Assembly: GCA_014338405.1 (NCBI GenBank)
Contig: JTDE01000194.1
Coordinates: 227,833 to 291,832, forward strand
Direction: 5' to 3'
Source: Paragonimus skrjabini miyazakii
Taxonomy: Eukaryota; Platyhelminthes; Trematoda; Plagiorchiida; Troglotrematidae
DNA length: 64,000 nucleotides
The notes beneath the pieces are model-generated. The model had not been told where the DNA came from. It searched no databases and saw nothing but the letters and a program-made list of their open reading frames with translations. Below, one piece after another: positions 1 to 11,995 of the stretch. The position numbers and the translations under genes are program-made. How positions within the stretch are numbered: position 1 is the stretch's first letter; each line of letters opens with the position of its first letter.

Positions 1-601
1 CAACATCTGCTGTGCGTGAACGAGTCATCAGGTATCAAAGACAATAATGAAGACCAGTCCGGACTGAACCTAAACATGCAACATATGTCGACCAACACAC
101 TTGCTGAAACAATACATTACCTTCGTGACAATTATACAAATGAGGAAGAGAACTCAACAAGGGAATCCAACCGAAATGAACGCACTTCCAAACTGAGTCA
201 CCTGACAGCAACTTCACATGATCGACTGGCGGTATTGTTTAACCTGTTACAACACAACTACGGCTCACTGAAGACTAGTCACTCATCTGTTTCAAATATG
301 TTCAATCCGTTGTATGGACCGGTTGGCTTCACTGAAGTGCCTGACCTGGTTAACCTTGGCATACTTAAATCGGATATTGCTTCAAACATGGTGATGAGTA
401 GCGTAAGCAATGTTGATGGCACTAGTGTAGCCGATTTTGGACCCAGTGATACCAAAATGCCTGTGAAACAAATAAGCACAAATTCCAACGAAGACACTCA
501 ATGCAACTCTACTCAAATGGCAGTGATAATGCCAGCAAACATCAGCCATAACCAGAGCAAATCGATGGATAGCTTTTTCCCCTTCATGTTGCAAAACACC
601 G
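1..601 (+). CDS. bsh: Bsh/BSX homeobox gene, upstream coding exon (5' end outside window)
   Basis: Open in one frame from the first base to position 601. There a strong donor (G then GTGAGT) interrupts a codon after its first base. The next exon, at 5124, starts with the two bases that complete it, which is the main reason to join this exon to the homeobox exons. The first in-frame ATG is at 76, but the frame is open back to the window edge, so the true start may lie upstream. The protein is rich in Ser, Asn and Thr with no recognised domain; near its end is a short hydrophobic patch, SFFPFML. The N-terminal FFIEDIL-type repressor motif seen in vertebrate BSX is not visible here and may lie off the window. 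Predicted role: N-terminal region of a nuclear DNA-binding transcription factor. In other animals Bsh/BSX acts in brain neurons. Inference: one gene of at least 496 codons. Confidence 0.7.
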
Positions 602-3600
602 GTGAGTTCAGTCTGGTCTGTAACCAATACCGTTCGCCTGTAAATTTTGAGGGAAACTACGCTCATTAAGTTGCAATCATTTATCGCGTGAACTTTTAAG
701 CTCATTGTTCTATAGGTAGTTTGAAATACTGAGTAATCGACTAGTTTTTATGAAAAATCTGATGCGTATTTAATAGCAAATATGTTATCAAATGGAAATT
801 TTGCAGGTTCACCTCATTTACGCAACTGTTGATACGTGGATGTCAAAATATGGACGAAATTCAGCGAGTACAAAACCAGAAGCAAGAGTTAGTTGTTGAA
901 TGGATGGTATTGATTCCAATGTCACTGTGAGTAACTTCTGAGCATAAAGTGATGAAACCTATTAAAATCACCAGGGCTTGAATCATGCAGATACAAAAAC
1001 TCACGGCGATTTTAACGCACCGTAAGGAATTACATGGTTTTGCTGTGTTTCACAAACATAAAATCTTCAAAAGAATGTCCATGTCACACATCATGAGACC
1101 ACAGTGAAACTCATGTCAGATCTATCATGCAAAATTCCCGTTCTTAATACAATCCCGACGTAGACAAATGACACAAGATGTATTGCGATCCTGCTTGAAA
1201 CATTACTAGTAATCACAAAGTTTGATTATTACTCATAAGTTAATGTAAACGATTGAGAAGATGTGATTATTCTTTCGGAAGTAAGAGAGAAATTCATCAG
1301 ACTACCGACATGTATGCTTTGACATGAAAACTAACATGTAAATGATAATCCAAGCAGAAACTTGGCGTGCTACTGCACACCAGTAGAAGCACACCCTCAG
1401 TTCGGTGATTTTGTGACAGTGCACCGATGGAATGGTTTACAACGCCAACGTTGAAAATATCGCTAACATTCACCAACTGAATCCCAGTAGGTTGCATGCC
1501 TGACTCCTGATCTTCATCTTGTCATTTGTTTTGCTCAGAGTTTTAGCATTTTATTTTGTGCCTTGTGAATAGGATACATGTCGTCTGTACCAAACTGTCA
1601 TCTCCTACACTTAATGAGCAACAGTGTGAAGGAGCCAACAGAATCCGAAGCAGCACTAGTATATCGTTAATTCCTGCATATATTTTCTGAAATTGTATCG
1701 TACGTTTAAACGCTAATCTGTTACTCAATAGACGTCGTTCCCCAATGATGGTTGGGTGCGCACTGGCTGTCTGCGTTCTTGGAACGAAAGAAAACTACTA
1801 CACACCACCCTGTACTGCAAAGTGATAACTGGTTGCGCTATCTAGTTATAAATTTGTACGGTAGAGTGAGAGGTTTCAGACGTGATGTCTGAAGTCTTAA
1901 TGTTTTCAAATCAAATCATTTAGAACAGAATAACCCGTGAACGTGGACACTCGACCCTCCCAACACGAAAATTCTATGGGCAATGCAATCTAGATATTCA
2001 CTGTTATAACAGGTTTAAGTTATGTTATTATCCTTACTGCACGTAATACTTTACTCTGCTATCTTGATATTTTTACGGAATGCTCATAAAGACTTCAAAA
2101 GCGAGTGAGGTACATAAAGCAACGTAAATGCTTAGGTGAATTTCTAGTGTAAGTTTTGTGAAACCCATTGTGTCGCATAACTCAAATATCACAATTCGAT
2201 GTGATTTATTTTCTTAATTCAATTTTCCATGCTATAATTTAGCCTGTTCTAATCTGGCTCAGACCTACATCGCTCTTTTTCCCCGGTGGTCACCGATTTC
2301 TAGCAATTACTTATCAATTTAGCTATTTTAGTTTGCTCAACAAACTCACGTGAAACAAGAGCACATAGGTTAGGTGTTTGCATTTTGTCTGTAGTTGACT
2401 GATCAAGACTGAAAGGCCAAACACAACATTATTGCATCCATATGGGATGTGAGCACACACTTGCAATATGTTGTCACGCCCCAAATGCCTGACCAAACCT
2501 ATAAATTGATGGCAGTAGCTGACTGAACTTTACAGTTAATGATAATGTGAGTCTCAGCGAATGTCAGACTCAATGCCAGCTGTGGAATCTTCCGCCGTTT
2601 AACGATCACCTGTTGAAAGTGATGAAAATATGTAATACAAAATAGTGACCGTATTTCACAAAAGCTATTAACAAACCAAAACGGTCATGACTAACCTAAC
2701 ATCAATAAACTTACACCGAAGATGATGAGGTACCACCGAAAATCATTTGAACCCGGAAAACTCCCTTAGTTTTACTGTGCCCTAAAAAACGTTTCTTCAG
2801 TTTTATTTAAGATAATTAGCCAATATTTAATTTTACTCAAACTATTCCCGCAATAATAGAAAAACAAATTCAACGATAACTTTGTTCGTATAGTTTCTAG
2901 GGAGGTCGTTGAAAACTTACGTTATTCATTATACATTCACAGGTGTTAAAAGTAACCAGAGGACTCCGACCGACAACGGCTGACCTACTAAAGCTTCTAG
3001 CTTCAAACGTATTACCTCTAACTTTACTCTGTGGCTTCAGCAGAGTGACAACACACTGTGCCCTGTTAATTACAGTGATAAATTATGTTGTGAAGTAACA
3101 CTGTTAACTAACGCAAGATATAATTGCCTTACAAGCACTCTAAGTTATTTGAGGATATAAACCAGAAGTGAATTAATGAATAGTAGAAACGCTACACCAC
3201 GACATTTTCCTCTAACTGACGCCAAAGTTATTTTTTCTGAAAGAGTGAAAATATTAGTTATGACCATTGATTGTCTTTGTTATATTTCAAACTATTCACT
3301 GTTCAAGTCGTTTGATGTTGAGGAACCGCTAACTGATATGAGTCAGCGACTTACAAGAGTGATTCGTTACACATGATAATTTTATCTATTACTTCGACTA
3401 TAACCGTCGCAGCGCGCCTTGCAAATTCACTACAACGTCTTTGGCTGTTCGCTGTTAAACTGGCCACAGTTTATATATGAAAGTTGAAGTGTATACAATT
3501 TTATAAGGCCGACTCTTAGTCATAATGTGTGCACTTGTGTTTGCTTACTACTGGGCTCCAAACTATGATGTGTAAACAAAAAAGCATCCTGCAGAATTGC

Positions 3601-5123
3601 GTTTTCCAAGTCCACCTGTTCTGCGTGTCAGTAGAATATGCTCAATAAATAACAGGCATATCAAACTTATACTTTTAAAACACTAGGTTCTCTCAGTCAA
3701 TGAATGTAGACGAGTCAGAGAATTGTGTTCGTCAATTCATTTGTTCCTATCAATCGATGATAAACAAACTAACAAAATTGTACAAACCAATCAGACTGGA
3801 GTAAAACAACTTCACCTGGAACATGCTGTGGAACGTGCTCACATGATCAGTACTAAGGTGATCGGGGTTCAGGATCCAGAATTACTTCGATGACCTTGAG
3901 TAAATGCCGCTTTTGAGTAAGCGCCGAAGTATAAAACAAGTCTGTGGGATCAGTGCGTTGATCATCCACCAACTGACAACCGTTTGACGACTGAATAATT
4001 GGGACTACACAAGTGTTAATGTGGCCTCTGTGAGGCCACTATTAGATATACTTAATGACTCTTACCAGAAAACTTTCTTAGGTACCCCATTCCGCAATTA
4101 TCATTATGGCCACCTGTGTAGTTATGCATAAAACCGGATGTGTAATGTTTACAAGACCAACCAACGGAGATTAGTGTGACGTAATCTGATACATTTTGGA
4201 AGCCCTGTATGATCCCTTTTTCTGTTGTGTTCACTCCTTAGGACATTAGTTTGATTAAATTATCATTTTTTATTAGATACTCCATGTTGCCGTCCATTCT
4301 AGGAATTTCAGTGAATAGTGCTCCACGTCTTGTTTGATTTAGATTGTTAATTAGACATTCTGCTTAAAAAACAAACCAAAATATTTGAGTTAAAAATGTT
4401 AGAACCGAATCTGGCAGGAAAAAGAAGTGAATGTTTATGAACACTATCAAACAAATTGTGGAACAACAAATTTTGGCGGTATGTCAATGCACAACTTTCA
4501 AAATTTTAATGATTTCCGGACTACAAAGCTTTACATTTGATCAGATGTTACATGAGGTCAGATCGATGGGTAAGTAACTTGTCCGAACAAGACAAAAAGC
4601 AAACATGTCCTCTGTTTGAAAGTTGTATAGATATTCCAGTGAAGTTGACTGAATGCGTTTGTGGCTCTTACATAGTGATGGAAACTAGGTGTTTTCTCAT
4701 GAGACCAAGTACACTTAGTTTTTGTTACGAAATATCGAAACAAACTGTTAGATCGGAAGTGAGAACTAAGAAATCCCACTTAGCCATTTCAAACCTTTCG
4801 GGCTGAATGACATTTTGTGATTGCTTGGGTTCACCCCACAGAAGCAGCGGGTTCCAAACTACCCACAAGGTTGATGGACTGTCCAATAATGACGTTAAAC
4901 TGTACACTTTACCCGTGCTATTTGTGAGTAATCATATAATTTAGTATATAAAAAAATGTATTTCTTTTACTCTCTGAACTTGCTACATAAGTGCATAGAA
5001 CATCATATTGTGAAAATGGCAGGCTATTGCATCTGAACATTTATAATGTCAAACTGAAATAACCGTTCTGCACTCATACGTAAATTAATCGTATCATCCA
5101 TTCGTTCATCTGAAACCTTACAG
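602..5123 (+). other. Intron 1 of the bsh gene
   Basis: 4.5 kb between the donor GTGAGT at 602 and the acceptor ending at 5123. I see no conserved coding segment, recognisable transposon or RNA gene in it. The short ORFs have no protein-like motifs. Confidence 0.6.
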
Positions 5124-5317
5124 TTTCTGGCTATGCCTCGATTCCAATTTATTCGCGAGAGACCTCAGGTTCCAAGCAATGCCGTCGAAGAAAGGCCCGT
5201 ACGGTTTTCAGTGATAATCAACTCCTTGGATTGGAACATCGATTCGGTACACAACACTATCTCTCTACACCAGAACGAATTGAATTAGCCAACCAGCTCA
5301 GCCTGTCTGAGACCCAG
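5124..5317 (+). CDS. bsh: Bsh/BSX homeobox gene, homeodomain residues 1-44
   Basis: Bounded by an acceptor (TTACAG before 5124) and a donor (GTATAT from 5318). In the phase set by the previous exon it reads 19 residues, then a homeodomain: the N-terminal arm RRKARTVF, helix 1 with L16 and F20, the segment QHYLSTPERIELANQLSL, and SETQ. This ends at homeodomain residue 44. The block RRRKARTVFSD, the YLSTPER segment and LSLSETQ are hallmarks of the BSX/Bsh class rather than BarH, NK or Hox. The arm and F8, L16 and F20 are intact. The split between residues 44 and 45 is a common ancestral intron position in homeobox genes. The exon codes for the arm and helices 1-2 that position the recognition helix in DNA; the recognition helix itself is 12 kb downstream. 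Confidence 0.92.
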
Positions 5318-5699
5318 GTATATTGTAGTCTACGTCATTAATAACCTTAGTTAGACTCGTTTTTTTCAATTGTCATACGGTAATGAAGGCCTCCAAACTA
5401 ACCAAATCGTCCCTTGGGTTCTGAGTTTTATTATTAATTCTGTAACAAGTTGATTTAATGTTACTTACTCTAGATATCCTAGGGTTGTAATGAGTAAATA
5501 AACTCAACTGCTAGACAAGGTTATGGTGGAAGAACGATTTCGAAACGGAATGTGTTCTTCTTAATTTTGCCCCCCCCCCCTTGAGAAACTCGCCAGACAA
5601 GTATTGCACGACAAACGTTGTAATCATGCAATCGTATTTTATGGTTTGATTGCACATAACCAAACAGAAGGGTATATTGGGCGTCCACTCTATGCAGTA

Positions 5700-7600
5700 A
5701 CCTCGTGTCCTAACTGGTTTAAGGTTTAACGATAGATTGTTTCCAGGATGTTAATGTACTTCCCGGGTACACTCTTCAGTATTGGACGGATCAAGGGTGC
5801 ACCTGTGTCAACTAAACTGAAGGTTCCTTTGATTTCTAAAACGAAAATTAACCTCATGTGAATGGCGGAGTTCAATCAACTGGTGCAGTTTGAAGACGTG
5901 GTCTTTGCCCATGTGATCAGAGTAAAACACAACTTTCCGTTTGCGGCCATGTTGGTCGGTTGTTGCTACACTCAGCCTCAATGACCTAGAAATCAAGCTA
6001 ATCTCCCGGTGGTTAATACCTGAAGTGCATAAGCTATTATAAATTGGAAGGATATAAGCCAAATCCTATTTATTCTGAATATCTTAAATGACCCAGAGTT
6101 TTGGGAGCAGTCTTCCGTTCTCTGACTAAAGAAGGGCAGGAGGGATTTCGTTTGGGTTGGATGCCATGTGATGTTTTAGTCGCTTTGCCCCAAGCAAGAC
6201 GTCAGTTTTTGAGGTCGGAGAAGTGTCAACAAACCAGTGGGCGCAGCGAGTACTAGAAAGCGTAGCCAACTGCTCCGATGGTCAGTTGAACTGTATTTCG
6301 GGAATTCCTAGCCCAGTGTCCTACTTGTCGTTGCAGCTTGCGGATATGTTGATCTTAGACTATGCAGACAGCCGCACTCATAACCGGTTTCCAAGTGTCC
6401 ATTGCTGCGTTAAGATGAAAAGGTATCAACAGTTTCTAGTTTCTAGTTGGTTGTGTCCGCCAGGCCTCACGATCCTTTCGTAGTCACTTTCTAAGTTCCA
6501 GCAGAATAGCTCTGCGAACGAAGTTGTACCTATAAGTAGATAAAATACTCCGGCGAGCGTCAAAACGTTTGTGCGATTACCCAGAAATCTAACCGTTGGC
6601 AGCTAAACAAACATCAGAAGCACATGAGGAAGTACCATACTTATTAAGTACATTGTGAATATGCGTTCAATATACCTTAGTGCCCTCCCATGGATAGGAT
6701 AATTAACTGGGGGTGGACTAGTACTCAATAAGATGTAGCGCACTTGTCCTTGATAGTTTGTATATGATGACGAAATGCTCGCTTGTCGAACCGAAAAACG
6801 AACCTGGTAAACAACAGCACATAATCATAATCCACACAGATGTTCCAGGTTGACTAGCATTCTTAAAAGCAGCCATACCATCGATAGCTGATGACGACGT
6901 GACCAATCGGAGTTTACGGTTGACATGGAGCTGGGGTCGTCAGATGGCGTTATAAAGACTAAAACGTTAAAAATTAGTAGTAGCCACAAACAGACCGTTA
7001 TCAGCACAAGTCTGTGGCAGACTTTCGTCGTTGTTTGTATGATGAGTACTGTCAGAGTGTAGGCAACTTGTATCATGCTCATCGGCACTTAGCCGACATA
7101 CTCGAGCCTCCGGATCGTCAGCCAGTGTCGTAGTGTCCGTGCTTGTCGTAGTATGCGAAAGGTTATTACATTGATGGTGAAATTCTTGTTAGTTTGTGTC
7201 TGGACTGCAGTCTGTGGTAGCATATGCAGCAACAGCAAACAGTATTTGTGATGAGCACCTCTCGATACCCTAACCCCACTATTAAATCTGACAGCGCGAA
7301 AATGGCTGTTGACGGAAATCCAGTTGAGCAGCACTTTCTCCGCATTGTGCTTGGCGCAATTCTAGCACCGGCTTGGTCAGTGGCCTAAGCCGCAGAGTCT
7401 CCAAAGAAGCACATGGAGTGTTCGAAGCAGATTGGAGCTGTATCTCTGCACCAAGATATTGAGTACATTCTTCAACAAGATAGCGGAATTCAATGGCGAA
7501 GATCTCTGTATACGTGTAAGAGCTACCGACATAAGTGTTTGCACGTTAAAGGTGACAAGCATAGGTAGTATCCGAGAGGTAAGCAGGATTTCGTTTCATT
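5700..7600 (-). mobile_element. RTE-clade LINE, decayed older copy (endonuclease and part of RT)
   Basis: On the minus strand, fragments in several frames line up in the order of an RTE ORF2. First comes the start of the AP-endonuclease (TFNVQTLM near 7.55 kb). Next, near 7.2-7.3 kb, come an endonuclease segment with NWISVNS and VRVSRG and a stretch ending ARTLRHWLTI. A middle endonuclease part near 6.8-7.0 kb follows, then a reverse transcriptase segment near 5.8-5.9 kb with DHVFKLHQLIELRH, matching the RTE block IDxIFTLRQ. Frameshifts and stops break it throughout, so it is dead. It is more diverged than the neighbouring RTE copy. It is a retrotransposon relic in the bsh intron, antisense to the gene. 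The ends are approximate. Confidence 0.65.
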
Positions 7601-7689
7601 CAAGAAAGAATACTACTTTCGCGATTGGTAGATTATCCTCTTGACTATGACCAATAGCGTGAACAACAAGCGGAAATAGACTCTTATGT

Positions 7690-10600
7690 CTGTCCAAAAA
7701 CAAGGCGCGAGGGTCATCAGGTAAAGACATATTTAACACAGCAGCAGCAGCAGCAGCATAGGCGGCAAAACATCAGTGGTCCACGTTGATGCTTAATAGA
7801 TACTCAAATACAAAGAAAAAAATGCAAACCCTCTATAGGAAGGGGGAAGAAAAAACAAGGAGAGGAAGGGAAGGGACTTAAATACTGAAAATATCTACGT
7901 CTATACTCAAACATACAACATCAAGGCGCCTACACCTCGCAGACAAACAATCGAGCTGTAAGTGGAAGTAAGGCATCATCAGCAAAACAGCTTTCTTACG
8001 GCTTTCACTATCCCGCGTCACTAAGTGCACTCACTTCACAGACAACTCGGACAAACAACAACAACATTCACGCAACTGACTTCGATTGACCACTGTCTCA
8101 CCTAACGTCTCCAGCCATTGGCTCTGTGAGTCGCGAGGGCCTCATCCCGGGAGACTAACCCGATCTACAGTAGCCAATCCCTTCGGGAATGACTTCATTT
8201 CTCTATGTCAGGTCATCATCTGTCCACCTTGCACCTTACGTCAATCGGCCGCAGCGTCGGTAAAGAATGATCGATATGGCAGACGACTAGCTGGTATACT
8301 TAGCACATGACCTGACCACTTAAGTCTGTGCAAATGTAAGGATTGAACGAATGAACTCGTTCAAAACGCATTTCGAAGTATTTAGCAGAACGCGAAATAT
8401 CACTTAGCATCGGTTGTGCGACTTGAAAGCTGTCACACAGCAACACCTTGTCGTCCGTATAATCAAGAGCAGTCAGCCTTCCACCAGGTAGGAGGTCCAC
8501 ACCGGCATCTTTTTAGTGTCGGAGACAATCCTCCATCATTTCGTCTATGACGAAATTGAACAGAAATGGTGAAAAGGATAGCCTTTTCGTACACCCCTGC
8601 TGGTGCTGAAGCTGTCAGATAGCTCACCGTTAGACTCTAACCTGAGCCGATGTATGGGAATAAAGTGCCGACAGTATGGTTCACATACTTGGTCGGTACA
8701 TCTCTGCGTTTGAGCGACTCTAAAAGTGCAGATCGATCCACCGAATCGAATGCAGCTTTAAAATCCAGAAATACTGCAATTATTGACCGGCGGTACACAT
8801 GACGCTGTTCCAAAATTTGACGAAGGGTGAAAATGTGATCTATACATCCCCGGCCAGGACGAAACCCTGCCTGTTCTTCCTTAATGTCTACATCCCAAGT
8901 TGCAGTGAGTCGACGAAGTATAATGGGTGTCAGAACCCTAGAAATGACTGAGGTCAAACTAAGTCCGCTATGGTTTTTGCAAGAGACCCTAATAACTTTA
9001 TTGGTTATAGAAACTATTATCGTGTGGCCCCAGCACAGAGGGATTATCTCCGTCATCTACACAAGTTGAAACAACCGAGTCAAGGTCTCTACCAACGCCT
9101 CCCCACCTTCTTTGAAAAGCACTGGTACGAGATTATCTGGACCAGCAGCCCTATTACATTCGAGAGCCTAATTGCAATTGCGAACCTCAGTCTCAGTGGG
9201 TGGTTCGAAATTTACCGACCATGTTGCTACATTAAATGTTTGTGGCGGCAACGCGGTAGAAGCAGGAGGCCATCAAAATGTTCCGCCTAACGTTCTAACC
9301 CTCTGAACTTATTATAGATTAGTGTGCCATTTGTCTCACTGATAACTTCATTAACAAACAGTCGTCTGGGATCAGTGGCAGGGATTAGCTTAAAGAGTTG
9401 ACCGGTGTTCCCTGAAATAAAAGCGTGTTTTATTTCCTTAACGTTTTCCACTAACCAAGTCTCACGATCATCCTTTAGACTACGCTTCAGTTTCCTACGG
9501 ATGTCTCTTCTAGACTTGTTGTGTAAACTGTCAGGAGGAATGTTTCGTCTAGCTTTTAACGATTCCAGGGGTTTATCTGAAATTCAGTGTTTGTTTAACC
9601 CTTGTATCCCCATGCCGGATGCTAGAGTACCTGCTTTCCGAATGGCCTGTGCGATTTGAGTCCAGTAGCTACTAGGGTCTTCGGAGTGAGTACTACTAGG
9701 GCAGCTTTTTAAGCTGGTTTGGTACTTATGCTTTATTGACAGCAAAACCAGTTTCTCAACAACTAATCGTTGCTGTCGGTGGGTCGTTGCCCAGCAAAAG
9801 TAAGAACGAAACAACAACGTACCAATGCATGATCTGAATCCGAGTAAGTGCTCCACTAAGAACAACGGTCTTGGATGGAACCACGCCACCTGTAACTAAC
9901 AGCTATGTGATCTATCTGAGACCAGGCCTGATTTGGAGCAGGCGGGCGCCAAGTATAGCAATGACGTGAACGATGCCTAAAACTAGTGCTGGCTAAAAAT
10001 AGCTGAAACTCGGCGCACAGCTGCAACAATCGCCCACCATTATCTGACCGATGTGACGCTATCCCAAACTTGCCACCTAAACGAGATTCGGCCTCACCAA
10101 GGCGGCCGACCTGAGCATTCATATCTCCCGCCAGAACGACTATATCGGAGCTACGTGTCGACCGGAGGAGAGCGGTCAGATCTGAGTAAAACGCGTCTTT
10201 GACGCCAACACCACTACAATCAGTGGGGACGTAAGCAGACACAATGAATAAATTTCTGAAAGTTTTGCTCCTAGAGCTGGCCTTAACATGACCCGCCAAG
10301 AAGACAGTAAAAAGTCTACTACTAACAGGAATTCAATCTATCAATATGGCTGCGGCCATCGAGCTGAGAACTACGCCTACTGCAGCTTGATCGGTAGCGG
10401 CAGCCGTGGAGTAACCTGAAGTGTACATCCAATATTGGGTAGACAATGGGGTGCTGTTAGTTTCATACGCAGATTACTGTACTGGATTGTAGTCTCTAAG
10501 CACACAACAAATATCGACATACAACGAGTCTAACGTCCGTGCGAGAGCGGCTTGTTGACCTCTGTTTTAGAGTGTGAACGTTGAAAGCACCTATAGTAAT

Positions 10601-11170
10601 TCGCTTTCTAGGTCTGAGCAATGGATGAGGGAGGCCTGAAGTCGAGTGGTAAGAGATGGGAATTGCCCACACAATGGTACTATAATTAGCTATATCTGTT
10701 GTGGGGTCTGCAGAGTAATCACTAGAACTGGGGGTTGGGAGGGACCTGAGAACTAACTTTGCTAGGACAATAGGGGAGGGGTCAGCAGTAGCATGTCTTC
10801 GCCTATCCACCTTGCTGTAAGCAGCAGGTGGGGCGATCCGGTTTATACTGTGAGACAGCCGATGCAGTATGGAATTATTTGTGTCGTGATTATTCATGAT
10901 TGTGTGTGGGCTGAGATAATGCCAGGACGCCCAGACCTAGACAGGAGAACGATTATGGTTCTTAATGAAAGCCTTTGACTCTAAAGCCTGTACCGCAAGG
11001 CAGCGGGTGGGTGACAGTGTACCCGGACCGGTACATTTTTTGGAAAACGATGCTAACCTTCTTCCAACCTCCAACATGGAGGACCAGGAGACTAGTTTGT
11101 CAGACCTCTACCTATTGGCCTGCCTGGCACGAGTGACTTTATCGGTGTGGTGTCCACATCGTCCAGTTTA
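7690..11170 (-). mobile_element. RTE-clade LINE, nearly full length, broken ORF
   Basis: Minus strand, 5' end near 11.1 kb. The endonuclease starts near 10.6 kb (IGAFNVHTL). It includes FIVSAYVPTDCSG, the catalytic AGDMNAQVG (about 10.11 kb), LGGKFGI, NGGRLLQLC, FLASTSFRHRSRH, YTWRPPAP and QIDHIAVSYRWRGS. A linker follows (SYWTQIAQAIRKAG near 9.67 kb). The reverse transcriptase carries EEQAGFRPGRGCIDHIFTLR and FLDFKAAFDSVDRSAL (about 8.7-8.9 kb). The order and motifs are those of RTE elements such as schistosome SR2. Stops and frameshifts occur in the RT and the C-terminal part is not readable, so it is inactive. The 3'UTR includes a CAG/CTG repeat near 7.74 kb. It lies antisense inside the bsh intron, directly upstream (in element terms) of an older RTE copy in the same orientation. 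Confidence 0.85.
7739..7757. repeat. (CAG)6 trinucleotide repeat
   Basis: Six CAG units in tandem (CTG on the LINE's own strand). They lie within the presumed 3'UTR of the RTE element, not in a host coding exon. Confidence 0.9.
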
Positions 11171-11384
11171 GTCCAATAGGTCATTGAGATGCACAAGCCG
11201 TCACATCACGTTAAGGTGCAGTCTCGCTGTGACGGACTTATTCAACACATAATGACAAGGAGAGAGATCGATTTAGCGCGGTGGAGTATGACAGTGGATC
11301 GAAGATGACCGCCAACACCTCGACCAGAGTTACGACAATAACATGAAACAACACTCATGGCATGCTTATCCCGGGACAAATATA

Positions 11385-11566
11385 TTTCGATCAGAATTGA
11401 ACACCACCCATACTTGATCGCAGCCTTCGCATTCAGATAAGCCGTTCGGCTAGCCCACTTGGAAAGGAAGTACTAGACTCGAGTTTCGCTCTTATTAGAG
11501 CTCATCAGTAGTGCATATCCTTGTCTGGCTCGGGGTTTACAATCTGACCCTCGTGCTTGTGAAATG
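11385..11566 (-). mobile_element. Hammerhead-ribozyme SINE, minus copy, 5' truncated
   Basis: Reads on the minus strand as the end of a tRNA-like head (around 11.52-11.56 kb), then a hammerhead fold, then a tail ending in GGTGGTGTTCAA. It shares these blocks with copies at 11738-11995 and 27560-27822. The tRNA-like head is cut short at about 11566. It faces the next copy head to head. Schistosomes carry a comparable pol III SINE family with hammerheads (Sm-alpha); homology to that family is inference. Confidence 0.7.
11470..11514 (-). ncRNA. Type-I hammerhead ribozyme, minus strand
   Basis: On the minus strand: stem I GCACTA pairing TAGTAC with one mismatch, the core CTGATGA, stem II GCTC/GAGC closing a 6-base loop, GAAA, a tiny stem III from the palindrome ACTCGAGT, then GTC at the cleavage position. 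All core positions are present. Stem II uses a C-G pair where the facing copy uses G-C, which is compensatory. Expected activity: self-cleavage after the C of GTC in the SINE transcript. The very short stem III suggests it works best as a dimer, as in other minimal metazoan hammerheads. Confidence 0.75.
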
Positions 11567-11737
11567 ACCTAAATCCCCGAACCTTCACTACTGATTCAAA
11601 CCCTGCTCAGTTGTTTCAATGAAGACAATAACTTCAACCTAACTGTGAAGTCCTGATTACGGGGTTATCGTTTGGATAGAACAGATTGATTCTGCTCATT
11701 CTGCTTTCAAAATGATCAGGCAAGCTGAACACTATTC

Positions 11738-11995
11738 ATACAAGGTTGTGGTGAGCGTTTGAATTTGATTATTCGGCCATGCCCATTGTGAGGTTGCGGG
11801 CGTTGTGGTTTACACGCCAGTCTCACAAGCACGAGGGTCAGAGTGCAAACTTCAATCCGGACAAGGATATGCACTACTGATGAGCTGTGATAGCAGCGAA
11901 ACTCGAGTCTAGTGCCTTCTTTCCAAGTGGGTTAGCCAAAACGCTCATCTGAATACGAAGGTTGCGATCAGATTTGGGTGGTGTTCAATTTTGAA
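11738..11995 (+). mobile_element. Hammerhead-ribozyme SINE, plus copy, near full length
   Basis: It starts with the head block shared with the copies near 16.39 and 27.82 kb (GTGGTGAGCGTTTGAA..., then GCCATGCCCATTGTGAGG). A tRNA-like region with A- and B-box-like segments (11781-11860) follows, then an intact hammerhead (11871-11915), then the common tail ending GGTGGTGTTCAA. There is no ORF. Such elements are normally transcribed by RNA polymerase III and moved by a partner LINE; which LINE is not evident here. Confidence 0.75.
11871..11915 (+). ncRNA. Type-I hammerhead ribozyme, complete core
   Basis: Stem I GCACTA (11871-11876) pairs perfectly with TAGTGC (11910-11915). The core CTGATGA is at 11877-11883. 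Stem II GCTG/CAGC closes a 6-base loop (11884-11897). GAAA is at 11898-11901, with minimal stem III from ACTCGAGT. GTC ends at 11909, the predicted cleavage position. Every invariant hammerhead position is present. Comparison with the copies at 11470-11514 and 27640-27685 shows paired changes in stems II and III, which supports a conserved RNA fold. Confidence 0.85.
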
